NCBI GenBank assembly: GCA_016617785.1
Contig: JADILM010000008.1
Location: 868,001 to 932,000, forward strand
Length of the DNA stretch: 64,000 nucleotides
Source of the DNA: Sporobolomyces roseus
Lineage: Eukaryota > Basidiomycota > Microbotryomycetes > Sporidiobolales > Sporidiobolaceae
Direction of reading: 5' to 3'
The notes below the pieces were generated by a model, which was given only the letters and a program-made list of their open reading frames with translations, searched no databases and was not told the DNA's origin. Positions 46,309-57,479 of this stretch are shown here, piece by piece. Position numbers and translations under genes: made by a program. Each line of letters opens with the position of its first letter. Position 1 is the stretch's first letter.

Positions 46309-46689
46309 CTTTCTTTCTTGTTTTTTCGCTTCCCTTCTTTTGTGTTCATTCTTACTTGTCGTCGCTACTGGATTACCCTCTTCTGTCTTTGGATACCCTC
46401 TTGCCCCTTTTCTTGTTTACCTTGTTGACGATTTCATGTTCTAATATCATATCCTGCTATGTAATCCTCACAAACGACACGGTGTCTCTAGAGCGATCGT
46501 ACGCTTCGAGGAAATCCAGCGAGAGACAGCTTGTTCGGGATCGAAGCAGAATTAGGTACAATTGACTGCATTACGGCCACTATGATCTGATTCTAACGAC
46601 GATGTACGTAGTCTACAGTTGTAGGTAGCTAGTGTCAACTCGAGCATCAGCTTGCGAAGATTGACAACGGATTCTCGAGCGGATTGAAC
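46309..46689. other. Convergent 3' region, ORC4 / proteasome alpha-2
   Basis: 381 bp between two stop codons, T-rich on the plus strand just after ORC4 (about 46310-46460). No gene or repeat seen. Confidence 0.45.
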
Positions 46690-47965
46690 TCACTCGGCAA
46701 CCTCTTGTTCAGTCAATTTCCTGAATCCAGGACTTCCCTTCAATCCAGTACCGTGACCCACTGTGTTGAAAGTCTCGTCTGTAGGTTGAGTCGAAATGAT
46801 TCCCAATTCAATCGTCTTCTCGTCCATCACCCCCTCGAATCCTTCCTTGAGCGTCAACAGGGCAGTGTGAATCGCATCTTCTAATGAGAGATCATCGTTG
46901 TATCTATGGAAGCGATCGGAAGTGAGTAGGGACAAAGGGAGAGTGGGAAAAAGAAGGGAAGAGAAGAGTTGAAAGAGACTAACCGTTTTTCGAGGAAAGT
47001 CTTTGCGTTAACCTGATTCTTTCCAATCGCACTAGCTTTCCACGCCCAGAAAGAACCGGAAGGATCAACTTGGTACAAAGTGTGACCCTTGGCATTATCG
47101 TAACCTGCGACGAGTAGGGAAACTCCGAATGGTCGAACACCTCTGCGGATCCATCAACTGTGCTCAGCAACGAAGAGACAGTGCAAATAGTGAGACGAAC
47201 GCACCCTGATTGAGTCGCATCTTGCATAACCGTAGCGATCTCACCGACCATTACTCGAGTACTAGGGTACTCTCCATAGATTTTCCAATAGGCTTGTGCA
47301 GATTTCCTCGCTTTCGCGACCAATACTCGGAAATCGGGACCCATTCCAGAATAGACCATTCCGATATTCGGGCAGATGAGCGCGACCTGAAAACAAGGAA
47401 ATGCGTTTAGTTGAGGGTTGAGGGAGTTAGAGAGAGAAGGAAAGTCACCTTTTCAAGCATTGAGTCATCGACTAATGGTGAAGGAGCTTTCTTGGAGGTT
47501 GCGACAACGATTCCATTCGTGGCTGAATAGGGAGGAGAACAAGGAAATCAGACAAGCTGATTTTGCTAAACGAGTGCTGCTCAAGACAACCCCATGGCTC
47601 TCCCTGTATGACCAGCTCTTCTCTACAGTCGCAGGCCGTTCCCTTTCACGCTGCGCTTTACCATGTGCTTCGTTCGCTGAAGTGATTCCGCCGCGTAATG
47701 CCTCTCATCGTCCCCTCGCCTTCCAGATCCTCCCCGACCTCGTGAGCGAGATAGACCGACAGCTCACCTTTGATTCCCAAACTAAGAGTACCCTGACCGA
47801 CTGCAGCGAGAGCGTGTTCGATTTGAACTAGCTTTCCAGATGGGGAGAAAGTAGTGAGAGAAAAACTGTGTGACTTCGGGCCAGATTAGCTCAGGATACT
47901 CGGTGGAGCTGTTGTCATGACCTTGTGACTCACGAGTAACGTCCACCTGCTTCAGGAGCTGCCAT
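46690..47965 (-). CDS. PRE8: 20S proteasome subunit alpha-2
   Basis: Alpha-ring subunit of the 20S core. The 11-codon first exon [11 protein letters not shown] (ATG 47965) splices to [20 protein letters not shown] (about 47800-47855), the proteasome alpha N-terminal signature. Then come [79 protein letters not shown] and [19 protein letters not shown], ending LTEQEVAE with stop 46690-46692. About 245 residues, normal for alpha-2. [10 protein letters not shown] with DPSGS identifies the alpha-2 type over other alphas. Six or so introns of usual size. Confidence 0.92.
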
Positions 47966-48905
47966 ATTGTCGAAAGTGGTTGATGAAGATTACGAGTTGC
48001 TGTTTCGAGTTGAAGCAAGCTGAATGGCTGTTCAAGGGCGCTGCTTGAGGTGTATAGAGCTCTGATTTGTGGAGTAGAGCTGTACTGGAATGAAGCGAGT
48101 TGAGAGTTCAAGTTCAAGGAACGATTCGTCACTCTCGTTGTGTTCTTTCATCTCACTCGATCTCTCGCTTTGGGTCTGACTGTTTGACGAGGGACTCTAT
48201 ACACTACTCTCAGTGCGATGAATCTCGAAAGAGACTGCTCCGTCAAGTTTTGCTTCGTCGTGCTTCGATTTTCGCTTTCCTTTATCTTTTCGCTTCTGTA
48301 GCCTCTCGACCTCAACGGACTTCCCTGAACATCGTCATGATCGCTTGAATGAACTTCTCAGCTTCCGCACGTAGTAAAGCGCTGTCAAAGACCGGACGCA
48401 GTTGCGCCTCGCGAGCGTTTTTAAATTTCTTCTTCTCGCTTCTATACCTCCTGGCTGGCAGAACGTCTGTCAATCCGCTCGTCCGTCTCAAAATTGACTG
48501 TAGAAAGAAGCTGAGAGCTATTACTGAAGGCTAAAGTCAAGTCTCGCTTGTGTATGGGGACGAATCGACGGAGAAAAGTGATTAGATGGGCAAGTTCCAG
48601 TTGGATTGTTGGCTACAAGGGAGTGAAGAAGATCCAAAAGAGCTACAAAGAGGAGGAAGTATATAGGTACGTCGAGAAATAAAGAAACCAAGTCTTGAAA
48701 GAGACGAAAAGGGAGAAATGCGAAGAGTAATGGGGAAAGAAGTCCGGATACAAGTTTATGAGGGGGGAAAATGCTGAGCGAGAGACAGATGGTTTAGGGA
48801 GTGTATGAAGAAGGAACGAAAGAGAGAACTATTGCGAGGGGTACGACTATGTAGAGTGAGAGGAACGAAAGAGAGAACGAGAGACTGGAGCAGACGAGGG
48901 GAGAA
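47966..48905. other. Intergenic region between proteasome alpha-2 and beta-helix protein genes
   Basis: 940 bp. It should contain the alpha-2 promoter (both neighbours are on the minus strand) and the 3' end of the next gene. I looked for small genes and tRNA A/B boxes and found none convincing. Confidence 0.4.
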
Positions 48906-51325
48906 CTACCGCACTCGCTTGATCTTCTCGAGGTCATCGAAAGGGTTGTGTAGTGATGCTACTGGGGTCGCTTTCGAGAATCCAGCGAGCCCTCGTCGTT
49001 CCAGTCGTTCGTCATCTCCATCTTGAATGATCGATCGCTTGTTGGTCTTGGCAGATTGACGATCCCTCCAGTTAGGTCGTTGCTTCGTAGCTGTGGTAGT
49101 CACGACCTTGGACCACACGAGGGTGGTCGAGGAAGGAGCTTGAGTAGTCGTGGTTGCTTTCGCTGCTTTGCCAGGGGCGTAGACGAACGGAGCTGCCGAA
49201 GTCGAAACGATAGTCCATTTGTTCGCTTTCGTAGTGGTAGTAGCTTTCGTCTAGAAGTGGGAGGAAGAGAGGCGTAGTCAGCTTTCTGCGCACCAGAAGA
49301 GAATCGAAAAAAATGAACGACGTACGGTAGTTGTCGAACTAATGGTTGAAGAGGTGGTAGTCGTAGTAGTGGTAGTCGAAGAAGAAGTGGTAGTAGTCGA
49401 GCTTGAAGTCGAAGAGGCGGAGGAGGAAGCTGAACTGCTCGAGTTTGCTGCAGCGGCGACGCCTGAGAGCATCATTCCAGTCGCAGGTGTACCCTCACCC
49501 GATCCGATAACAGCACCAGGTTGTTGACAGATGAGGAAGACGAGAGGATGGTTTTGGAAGTTGTTCTGCATGTTTGTACCGGGAGTAGTCCATTCTATTC
49601 AATCGAGCAAAACAGTCAATTCCCGACCCTCGTTCGCGGGAACGATGAGATGAGAACGTACGATCGTAGACGAGTGCTTGAGAAGGAGGAATGATAGGGA
49701 AGCAAGCGGAAGATGGGTCTCCTCCGAAGCTAGCTCCACTGGCGTCGTTACCGAACACCATTGCGTTTTGGTGACCAGCAATCGCGACAGCGTATCCGAA
49801 GTATCCAGAGTTTCGCGATTGGAAGACGTTGTTTCGAATCGTTCCTCCGAAAGTACGAGCAGCAGTTCGGTTGTCAGATCCCCAGACCTGCGAAAGAAGG
49901 GGTCAGCGATCGAAACTCGACGAATCGAAAAAGGTATTGAAAGCTCACCATTCCACCGACGGCAATACCGACCTTCATCATGTTGTTGTCAGCAATAAGG
50001 GTGTTGCCTTCGACGACAGTTCCTTCGAAAGATCCGGCCCAAGGAGCCCAATCTACCATGTTGATTCCTCCGAGAGGACGACGACTTGTGGCGATGATAG
50101 TGTTGCCAGAGATGGTAGATCCGAGAGCTCCGAACACGACGATTCCTCCATCAGTGCAATCGGTGACGACGTTTCCCTAATCAAGTCACAGAAAATCAGC
50201 TCAACTTTCGTTTTGCCAGAATGGAATGAAAAGGAGAACTCACGGTGACAGTCGAGGCTCCGCAAGCCATAGAGATACCGTCAGCCCATTCTCCAGGTCC
50301 GACGTTGGCAGACCAATCGGTAGTGTCTCGCTTGAATTGGTTTCCGTTGTTAGGAGCGTAACCAGAAGGACCGATTTGGTTGTTCTTGACGACCATTCCT
50401 CGGCAAGAGTTTTGGTAACCCTCGATACCGTGAACGATTGACCATCCACGAGGTTCGTAAAGGTGCGAGTTTTGAATAGTCTGCGAAAAGCTCGAAAATC
50501 GTTAGTCTCACCAAAAAAACACTGACGATGACGAGAGAAGCTAGACTCACTTGTCCTTTGGCGTTGCCTCCCATTTCGAGGAGAGCGAGTCCACCAGCGA
50601 CCCAACCGAGCTTGTCGCGAGCACCGTCGATTTGGATGCTTTGAACGACTACGTCCTGGCATGCGTCGCAAGCTCCGAAGATAGCGCACGATTGGTCGGC
50701 ACCAGTGACGACGAGAGTAGCTCGGCTATCATCAGTAGGGTTTCCTATTGAACAATTAAATCCCGATCGGGAAGAAAATTAATCACTTTGAACGAAATCG
50801 GAAAGATAATGAAAAAGTAGACGAACCTTGAGTGGTGAGGACTTGGTTGGCGGCGGTGAAGAAGATAGCAGATTTGAGGGAAAGGGTGGCTCCAGGACAG
50901 ATGTTGACGATGGTTCCAGCTCCTCCATAGTAGAATGCAGCGTTGATATCGACATCGGAAGCGGTTGAATCGAGACAAGATGGAGAAGAAGTAGTGGGAG
51001 TAGTGGTGGTAGTGTTGGTAGCGTCCTGACGCTTCATGAGGGATTCTCCTTCGACGGAACGTTGGAAGAGTTCATCGACGTCGACAACCGAATCCAGTGA
51101 ACGAGCCTTGACCCTAGCCGATGCTTGAGCTGCCGCTGCCATAGCGTTAATCCTGTCCATAATCGACGAGTCGATGTCCTTGTAGTTGGGAACAGGTGGT
51201 CGAGCGCTGGGAGTGACCCTCGAACGTTTGGCGAGTTCTTCAGGTCTAGTACCGGTTGGTCGAGCGACGGCGAGAGGGGAGAGGGTAAGGAGGGCGAGAG
51301 CAATGGAAGAGGCGAAGGAAGGCAT
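48906..51325 (-). CDS. Secreted right-handed beta-helix (pectin-lyase-fold) protein
   Basis: The ATG at 51325 gives a signal peptide (MPSFASSIALALLTLSPLAV then ARP). A pro-like basic segment and a Thr-rich stretch (NTTTTTPTTSS) follow. The body carries beta-helix turns: TIVNICPGATLSLKSA, DDSRATLVVTGADQS, TDCTDGGIVVFGALGSTISG, GNTIIATSRRPLGG, VVEGNTLIADNNMMKVGIAV and TIRNNVFQSRNSGYFGYAVA. Gly/Asn-rich turns with IxxNxI spacing fit parallel beta-helix repeats. After about 600 residues there is a Ser/Thr-rich, probably O-glycosylated stretch (49330-49440), and a basic C-terminus ends at TAG 48906-48908. No catalytic residues are certain, so a cell-wall or extracellular polysaccharide enzyme is only a guess. 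About seven exons. Confidence 0.78.
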
Positions 51326-52322
51326 GATTATAGATGAGAGGAGGGTGGATGTCGTAGAGTTGCAGGACGATCGAAAGGAGAAGAAAGCAACGGTTTCCTA
51401 CCAGAGGTGAGTGTTGCGAAGGTCTAGGTGTACTTGAAGAGCTAAACGCTGCCTGGCGAGAGCTCGAACGAAAGAGGAAGATAGGGGAAGTCGAGGTAGA
51501 AGGTGGATGAGAGGGAGAGAGAAGAAAAAGAGAGAAGAAGAGCGGGAAATCGACGTCGAGGAGCAAAGCGAAGGGGGGAAATCAATCAGAGCTTCCTCCT
51601 TTGTCCCTCAAAACGTCAAGGCAAAGATCGAGGGCCACCTCGATTAGGAAGATCTTCACTTCGCATGGATAGCCGACGAAAGCGAAGGGAACATATTCTA
51701 AAGATTCGGTTAATGGACTTTCCTTCTCGAGACAGGAAAGAAGGACTCACCCTATGATCGAGTGCTTCAATCCAATCCAAAGGCGTCTTCCGAAAATGCA
51801 GTTCCAAATCCGGTGAAAATGCGAAAAGCTCTTGCCGCTTCAAGTAATCATTCGTTGAGTGCGTCAAAAAGAAGTCGAGCGGTGAAGGGCCCGCTGATAC
51901 ACAGCAACGGGACTAGCGTAGGGCAACCAAAGGTAGAGTTTGACCGACTGATGCGCTGCCATTGCTGGACACTCGCAAGATTGCAAAGGAAATTCGGAGT
52001 CGAACAATGCGTCCTCGACGACGGAGATCCATGTTAATATTGGCCTTCACCCGACAGACCGGTGGTTCAAGCTCTCAGAGTCGGCAAGTCTGTAACGGCT
52101 CAAAGACAAGAGGGAGGTGTATGAGAGGAGAGACAAAAGTTTTGAGATCGCTCTCGACTAGCTCCAGCTTCACACGCTAGACTCGGACACGTTTCTCTGA
52201 GTTCGATCAGATTCTCCTGCGAAGGAACTCAAGGTAGATCAGTACTCGCACGCAACCCTCCGGCATCTTCCAGTCTCATCAAACTCCGAGTCCTCCCCTC
52301 CACTCCTCCACTCTCCTCTCCA
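51326..52322. other. Intergenic region with unresolved coding potential
   Basis: 997 bp between two start codons. Most is unremarkable. On the minus strand, 51962-51866 starts MAAHQSVKLYLWLPYASPVA and runs to a stop. An overlapping frame (51867-51757) reads THSTNDYLKRQELFAFSPDL and WIEALDHR, ends at a good donor (GTGAGT), and is followed by a TTTAG acceptor. I could not combine these with correct phases, so no gene is called. Confidence 0.3.
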
Positions 52323-53532
52323 ATGCCGACTCTCTCTGAGCTACCTGAAGACCCCTCTAGTTCCGCTAGTCCATCACCGAGTACTTCACAAACTAGCAAG
52401 AAGCCTCTAGATGACGCTACGAAGACTCCAAAAGTCCTTCAACATGTTGATGATGAACTCAGCAGCTCTCAAATCGGAGGACTCGGGTCAATAGAGTGGA
52501 GTAAACAAGAGCTACAAGTGCGTATCTTCTAGCTCGCAGCTGTCTTCGAGATGATGTAAAGGATCAACTGGAGTTGACATATTCTTTTCGCTTCTCTCGC
52601 AGGATATTGTCAAATCAGCTACTGCGTTGAAAGTGAAAGGGAATGCTGAATTTGGACATGGACAATGGGAACTCGCGCTCGGAACTTATCGAGAAGGTTT
52701 GGGAGAATTACCTCCCCGAACAGAGACTTCGCTAGAGAAAGGAAAGGGCAAAGCTGCTTTGGAGGAGGGTACCGCTGAGGTAGACGATACGAAGATGGAG
52801 GTGACCGCTGAAGAGGAAGGTGAGACGGAGTCAGCGCAAGACAAGGAGATCTCTTCTCTGCGAGCAGTTTTGTCTGCGAATGTCGCTGCCTGCCTTCTCA
52901 AGCTCGTAAGCACCCCTCTTCGACAGAGTGCGACTGCTCATGGGCCTGACGTTCGCTCTAATGATCCCTCAGAATCGATGGAAAGATGCTGTAAAAGCCT
53001 GCGATGATGGTGAGTGCTCTTTTGGAACCATTCGCTTTCAATCTCTCGCTGACAGTCTTAACTCCTGTAGCTCTACAAGAGAATCCGACGTACTTCAAAG
53101 CTCTGCATCGTCGAGCGATGGCGAATGAATCGATAGGAAGCTGGTCTTCCTTGTCTGCATCTCTCGAAGGTAAATTCACCCTCTTACTCTACGATCGAGA
53201 CAATGCTCACCCATTACACGTCCGTTCAGACTTCAACAAACTCGCTACTCTACCAGACCTCACTCCTCTGCTAGCGAGACAGGTCAAGCAAGCGCAAACT
53301 CGGATACCAGCAGCGATTGAGAAACAGCAACAGAAAGAGAAAGACGAGGTCATGGGAAAGCTGAAAGACCTTGGGAATACGGTGCTAGGTGAGTCTGCAC
53401 TCCTCATCACCGCTCGCAGAGTCGAATACTGATAGCCTTGCTTTCGTCGCAGGCAAATTCGGATTCTCGCTTGACAACTTCAAGATGACGGAACAACCTG
53501 GAGGAGGGTACTCGATGAACTTCCAACAGTAG
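52323..53532 (+). CDS. TPR-domain protein, TTC1-like
   Basis: Three tetratricopeptide repeats are expected, and these helices are seen: TALKVKGNAEFGHGQWELAL, GTYREGLGELP (about 52620-52710), LRAVLSANVAACLLKL spliced to NRWKDAVKACDDALQENPTYFKALHRRAMA (read in pieces, 52860-53130). The end is diagnostic: LKDLGNTVLGKFGFSLDNFK and MTEQPGGGYSMNFQQ (to TAG 53530-53532), matching the C-terminus of animal TTC1 (co-chaperone type, Hsp90/Ras interactions reported in animals). The N-terminus is Ser/Pro-rich. An acidic insert (EVTAEEEGETESAQDKE) interrupts the repeat region. About 300 residues, six exons with introns of 50-75 nt. Confidence 0.83.
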
Positions 53533-53832
53533 AGAAAGCTAGTTGGACGTTATGAGGCGGCAGAGCAGTGACATAGACACTTTCGCAATCATACTACTGC
53601 ATTTTTCGAATCGAATGTTTTCGCTTCTGCCCTCTTCCGCTTTGCGTGTGATCTTGTCTCGCGAGCTTTCCTTCGTTCCGAGCGTGGTTTGAGAAAGCGA
53701 AACTCAAACTTGTACTTGTCGATTCTGAAGTTGATTGACGTTTCTCACACCAACCTCTACCTCCCGTAGTCACCCACAGGCTAGTATCGCTCGCAAGCTA
53801 GTCTGGGTACTCAATCTCCCTAGTACTAGCCC
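53533..53832. other. Intergenic region between TTC1-like and LRR genes
   Basis: 300 bp between a stop and a start on the same strand: 3' UTR then promoter. Nothing else visible. Confidence 0.4.
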
Positions 53833-55812
53833 ATGCCGCCAAAGCGGAGCGCTAGCTCGTCCTCGTCAAAACCCTCGAAAAGAATCAGATCATCATTTTA
53901 CGGACAGATAGGAGCATCTACGGCAGCGGATGACACGGCTCGATTGATTGCCTCTCATCATCTGGCTGAGCATGCGGGAGGAGGAGCGACGTACCTAGCG
54001 ACAAGAAGGGAGAAACAGGAAGTCGAATCTTTGAAGGAATTTAGCATGCAGACGGCAGCTCAAGGGATCTACGAGATGATAAAATTGAAAGAGAAGGATG
54101 TCAAGCTACCGGTGAATTCAGTTGGATGGGATCCGAACCGAGATACGACAGATCAATCCGAGATTATCGCTATCAAGCAGTTCGTCGAACGATTGCCGGA
54201 GGAGACAGCGAATCGATTACTCTCCCTCGTACTCTACCTTTCGTATCAGGCTCTCCAGACTCCGAACGATCCGGGAGTCAGCGTCCTTTCCATCGCATCG
54301 ATTTTCTTCTCGCGCATCTCTCGACTCTCCCTCTCCTCCCTTTCAGCTCCAACAATTCTCCTCAATCGAATACCACAATGTACAGCTCTCGTCGATCTCA
54401 ATCTCTCGCATTCGGCCTCCCTGAGAGACGGCGTACTCTCGAAGATTCTCGCCCAACTGCCGATTCTCGAAAAGATTAATCTCACGGCCTGCACCAAAGT
54501 TGGGGACGAATCAGTCAAAGCGATAGCGCAAGCATCGGCAGCGACTCTGAAGACTGTCAATCTATCCTATACGGCTGTTGGATCAAAAGGTCTCGCGTCT
54601 TTGATCAGTCGATGCGCTTCGCTCGAGGTGTTGAAGTTGCAGGCAGTCGGGAATCTGGTGCGTCGTAGATCACAGCCTTGTAACGAAGGACTGAGCGTTG
54701 ACCTAGTCTCTATGTTTTCAGAATGAGAAAAGCATAAATCTGATCGTCGAGTCCGCAACTAGTATACCGACCAGGCCCTCTTCTGGCTCTCGAACGTCAC
54801 TTTCTCACGTCTCGTCCTTTCACAGACTCACCTGAAGGAGCGCGTCATATACCACTGTCGAATCTCAAGACTTTGAAACTCAAGAACACTCTCTGCACCG
54901 ACGCTGCTCTCGGTCGACTCCTCACTCTCTGCTCGACCACTCTCACACGCCTCGACGTCTCCTATACCCAGCTGAAATCACTCGACATCGTCTCGACCGC
55001 ACTGCACACTCTCCCAGAATGGCGACTCGAGAAACTCGTCGCAAGCGGACTCCCCCTCACTCCAGCATCAATGGAATCTTTCTTTCGCCCACTCTCCGAA
55101 CGTTCAGAAGAAGAACGCAATCGATTCAAGATCCTCAAGCTCGGGTCGATACCCTCTACGTCGACGAAAGCACCTGGACTCACAGATGCTGTACTCAAGA
55201 AACTGTTGCCCTACTGGGAAACGTTCGAAGGGTTGGAGAAAGTATCGTTGTATGGAAACATCTACCTCGCAAAGACTTCCGATCCGATGTATTCCTTCTT
55301 GGCAAAGATTGGATCGAAACTTTCAGTCAGTCTCGTTATCGTTTTTTCTCTAGACCTCTGAGCTGACTGTATCACCCATAAATTTCTGCGAATAGTACCT
55401 CAATCTCACGGCGATCCCGATCGATTCTCATCATCTCGAAGGTCTTCTCGAACCAGTAACATTCGATGAAGATGGCAACGACCACCTCACACCCGCAAAG
55501 CTCGAAACTCTCGTTCTCGACTCGACCAGGATCGACGACAAAGCAGCCATCTCTCTCAGCATCTGCAAGAAGCTCAGAGCTCTACATGTTGCGGAAACAA
55601 AGGTGTCGAGTGAGTTGCTCATTTCAGATTTCTCACGATTCTCGTTTCGTCGTTGTTGACGCTCGGTTTTGAATACAGCTACTTTTCTCGCAACGATGCT
55701 CAGGTCTTGCCCGGATCTGTCTGTACTGAACCTGACTTCGTGTCGAGGGGTTCCGGTGACGCAGAGGAGGACTTTCTTCGATAATTGGGAGAAAGGGGAA
55801 GTCGAGGAATGA
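53833..55812 (+). CDS. Leucine-rich-repeat (RNI-like) nuclear protein
   Basis: The ATG at 53833 starts a Lys/Arg/Ser-rich N-terminus (MPPKRSASSSSSKPSKRIRS), a possible nuclear signal. From residue ~150, leucine-rich repeats of the ribonuclease-inhibitor/AMN1 style follow: CTALVDLNLSHSASLRDGVL, LPILEKINLTACTKVGDESV, AATLKTVNLSYTAVGSKGLA, LKTLKLKNTLCTDAALGRLL and LETLVLDSTRIDDKAA. A degenerate C-terminal set ends CPDLSVLNLTSCRGVPVTQR with stop TGA 55810-55812. No F-box is visible at the N-terminus, so it differs from the F-box/LRR array at 7.6-12.4 kb. Five exons; for example, the intron between ESATN and SPEGARH joins in phase. Partners and role are not known. Confidence 0.8.
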
Positions 55813-56004
55813 AGCGAAGGAATGAGTCCAGCTTGAGTAGACTTTGGACCACTTTTGTTGTTGTGTTTACCATTGATTTGCTTCCCATTCGAGACACTCG
55901 GCGAGTAAGATTGCACCACAGTTGCGATAGATTGACAACATGGGAGAGGTACCGGATACGACAAGATTAGGGTATAGTTGCTAGGGGAGACAAAGAGAGG
56001 TTGT

Positions 56005-56738
56005 TCAACCCCAGGCTTGTGTCGAGCTATTTTCAACAGGGGTGTGAATTCGATCACCTCTCGCGACATCGTGGGGACGAGAGAGGACGAAAAGAGCGTA
56101 CCTATAATTCACTACTAGTTGAGTCTCGGTACCGAAGGACTGTCGAACGAGAACATGACACGTCAGACTCGATACCGACGGGTACCGAGAATGAGGCGCA
56201 GAGAGGCAGAGAGATGGGACATACAGCGAATAGATTCGAAACGAGGTCATCTGGAGCTGGTGCGAATGAAGCGTTGATGTACAGGAACTGCGAATGAGAT
56301 CATAAGATTAGTACGAGCACTAGTTTTGCTAGCGACGGCTCGTCGATGGGCAGTCGAGGAGAATGAGCACTTACGAGAGGATCTGAAGGTTTGAAACCAA
56401 GTTGTCTCCTCAAGAACCCAATCACGACCTGAAATTGACTGCTTGCCGAGACTTTGAAGACGTTCTGTTTCAGTATAGGAGCGTTTCCAGTCGCTTTGAA
56501 TCGAATCATGACTGATTCCAATGAGAAAGGGGAGGAGGAGGGGAAAGAGAGCGGATTTAGCGGTCGAATGAAGCCATCGTCGAGGTTGGAAACGTCTTCG
56601 CTCACCTTTGTCGGGATTTCTATACTGCTTGTACGTCTCGAGAGCTTCTTTAGGAGTAATCTTCTGTGCGTCGAGGTATGCAAAAGTTGAAGGCGTTCCC
56701 AGCCCGAAATTGGGAGAGGAAGGAATGCTCGAAGCCAT
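56005..56738 (-). CDS. ATG12: Ubiquitin-like autophagy protein Atg12
   Basis: Ubiquitin-like modifier conjugated to Atg5 to drive Atg8 lipidation. Exons read MASSIPSSPNFGLGTPSTFA (ATG 56738), VMIRFKATGNAPILKQNVFK, VSASSQFQVVIGFLRRQLGF, FLYINASFAPAPDDLVSNLF, SFGTETQLVVNYSS and TQAWG then stop 56005-56007. The core (RFKATGNAPILKQ; FLRRQL; AFAPAPDD-like turn) and the C-terminal Gly needed for conjugation, directly before the stop as in all Atg12, are present. Four introns. The small exons joined by phase make it easy to miss. Its promoter side contains the element at 56826-57471, 87 bp from the ATG. Confidence 0.93.
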
Positions 56739-56817
56739 AATCGTTCTTCAGCCGCTTTAGAGTACTGTCAAGTGATCCACAGGACGACAAGCAGAACCAA
56801 AGTGAGAGGTAGGAGGG

Positions 56818-56825
56818 AAAGGAAA
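56818..56825 (+). repeat. Target-site duplication, left copy
   Basis: AAAGGAAA directly before the left terminus of the element; the same octamer follows the right terminus. Confidence 0.82.
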
Positions 56826-56834
56826 TATGGTTGG
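56826..56834 (+). repeat. Left terminal inverted repeat
   Basis: TATGGTTGG; perfect inverse of the right end over nine bases, degenerate further in. Confidence 0.8.
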
Positions 56835-57462
56835 TTTTCCGTACGTACCGTACTCGTAAGTCACTCATTTTTTACGTACGGCTTACGGTACGGCAGAATT
56901 CCGTAACCGTAGACTTTCCGTACCGTACTCGTAGCCGTATCGGAAGGACGTCGTAACCGTAGTACGGATTTTACGGGAGAATCTCTTCCGCGGGCCAAGT
57001 TATAACTCAAAGTCGTATCCAGAGGGTGAGGCGGACTGCACGAGAGTGCACACTTCGTAAGAGTCGAAGCCGCAAAAAAGAAAGACCGAGAAAACGACGG
57101 AAAGAGTTGTCAAAACTCGCGATTGCTGTACTTTCGCAAGACTCGACGGCTCTACAACAACTCGGGTCTAGCTGTCCATGCAGAATGGAGGTCGCGACCA
57201 TGCGAAGCCCTCGCAAGAATGATTGCGAGGTGTCAGGATTGAACTCTGGTCGTCCACAAAAACAAAAAGCAGAGGCTTGCGACTGAGCCAGAGCACTTTC
57301 CGTAAAAGGTCGGCCGGAGTTTGCAAAATATATACGTGCGGTCTACGATACGGTTACGATACGAGCCGTAAGTCAAGCCACCTCCGTACTGTAAGTAGCC
57401 GTACTTTCTACGGTAAAAAGTCGTACGGAACCGTAGTTTACGACGTAAAGCCGTAAATTTTG

Positions 57463-57471
57463 CCAACCATA
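57463..57471 (-). repeat. Right terminal inverted repeat
   Basis: CCAACCATA, the reverse complement of the left end over nine bases. Confidence 0.8.
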
Positions 57472-57479
57472 AAAGGAAA
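57472..57479 (+). repeat. Target-site duplication, right copy
   Basis: AAAGGAAA directly after the right terminus (CCAACCATA); identical to the left copy, so the insertion is probably not old. Confidence 0.82.

Larger units (their letters stand above)
56826..57471. mobile_element. Non-autonomous hAT-like transposable element (MITE)
   Basis: 646 bp. Termini are inverted copies of TATGGTTGG (56826-56834, and CCAACCATA at 57463-57471). They are flanked by a perfect 8-bp direct repeat AAAGGAAA (56818-56825 and 57472-57479), the target duplication size of hAT elements. The right end continues as TTGGCAAAAT on its inward strand, reminiscent of hAT ends. Both subterminal regions (about 56835-56980 and 57330-57460) are packed with CCGTA/TACGG motifs in both orientations, as expected for transposase-binding sites. 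The interior (about 56990-57320) has no transposase reading frame, so mobility would depend on a source outside the window. Class is inferred from structure only. Confidence 0.82.

Noticed and set aside
57180..57300. A functional tRNA gene inside the transposon-like element
   Set aside because: A- and B-box-like sequences exist, but the T-arm is mismatched and no acceptor stem or clear anticodon arm can be drawn; kept only as a weak relic.
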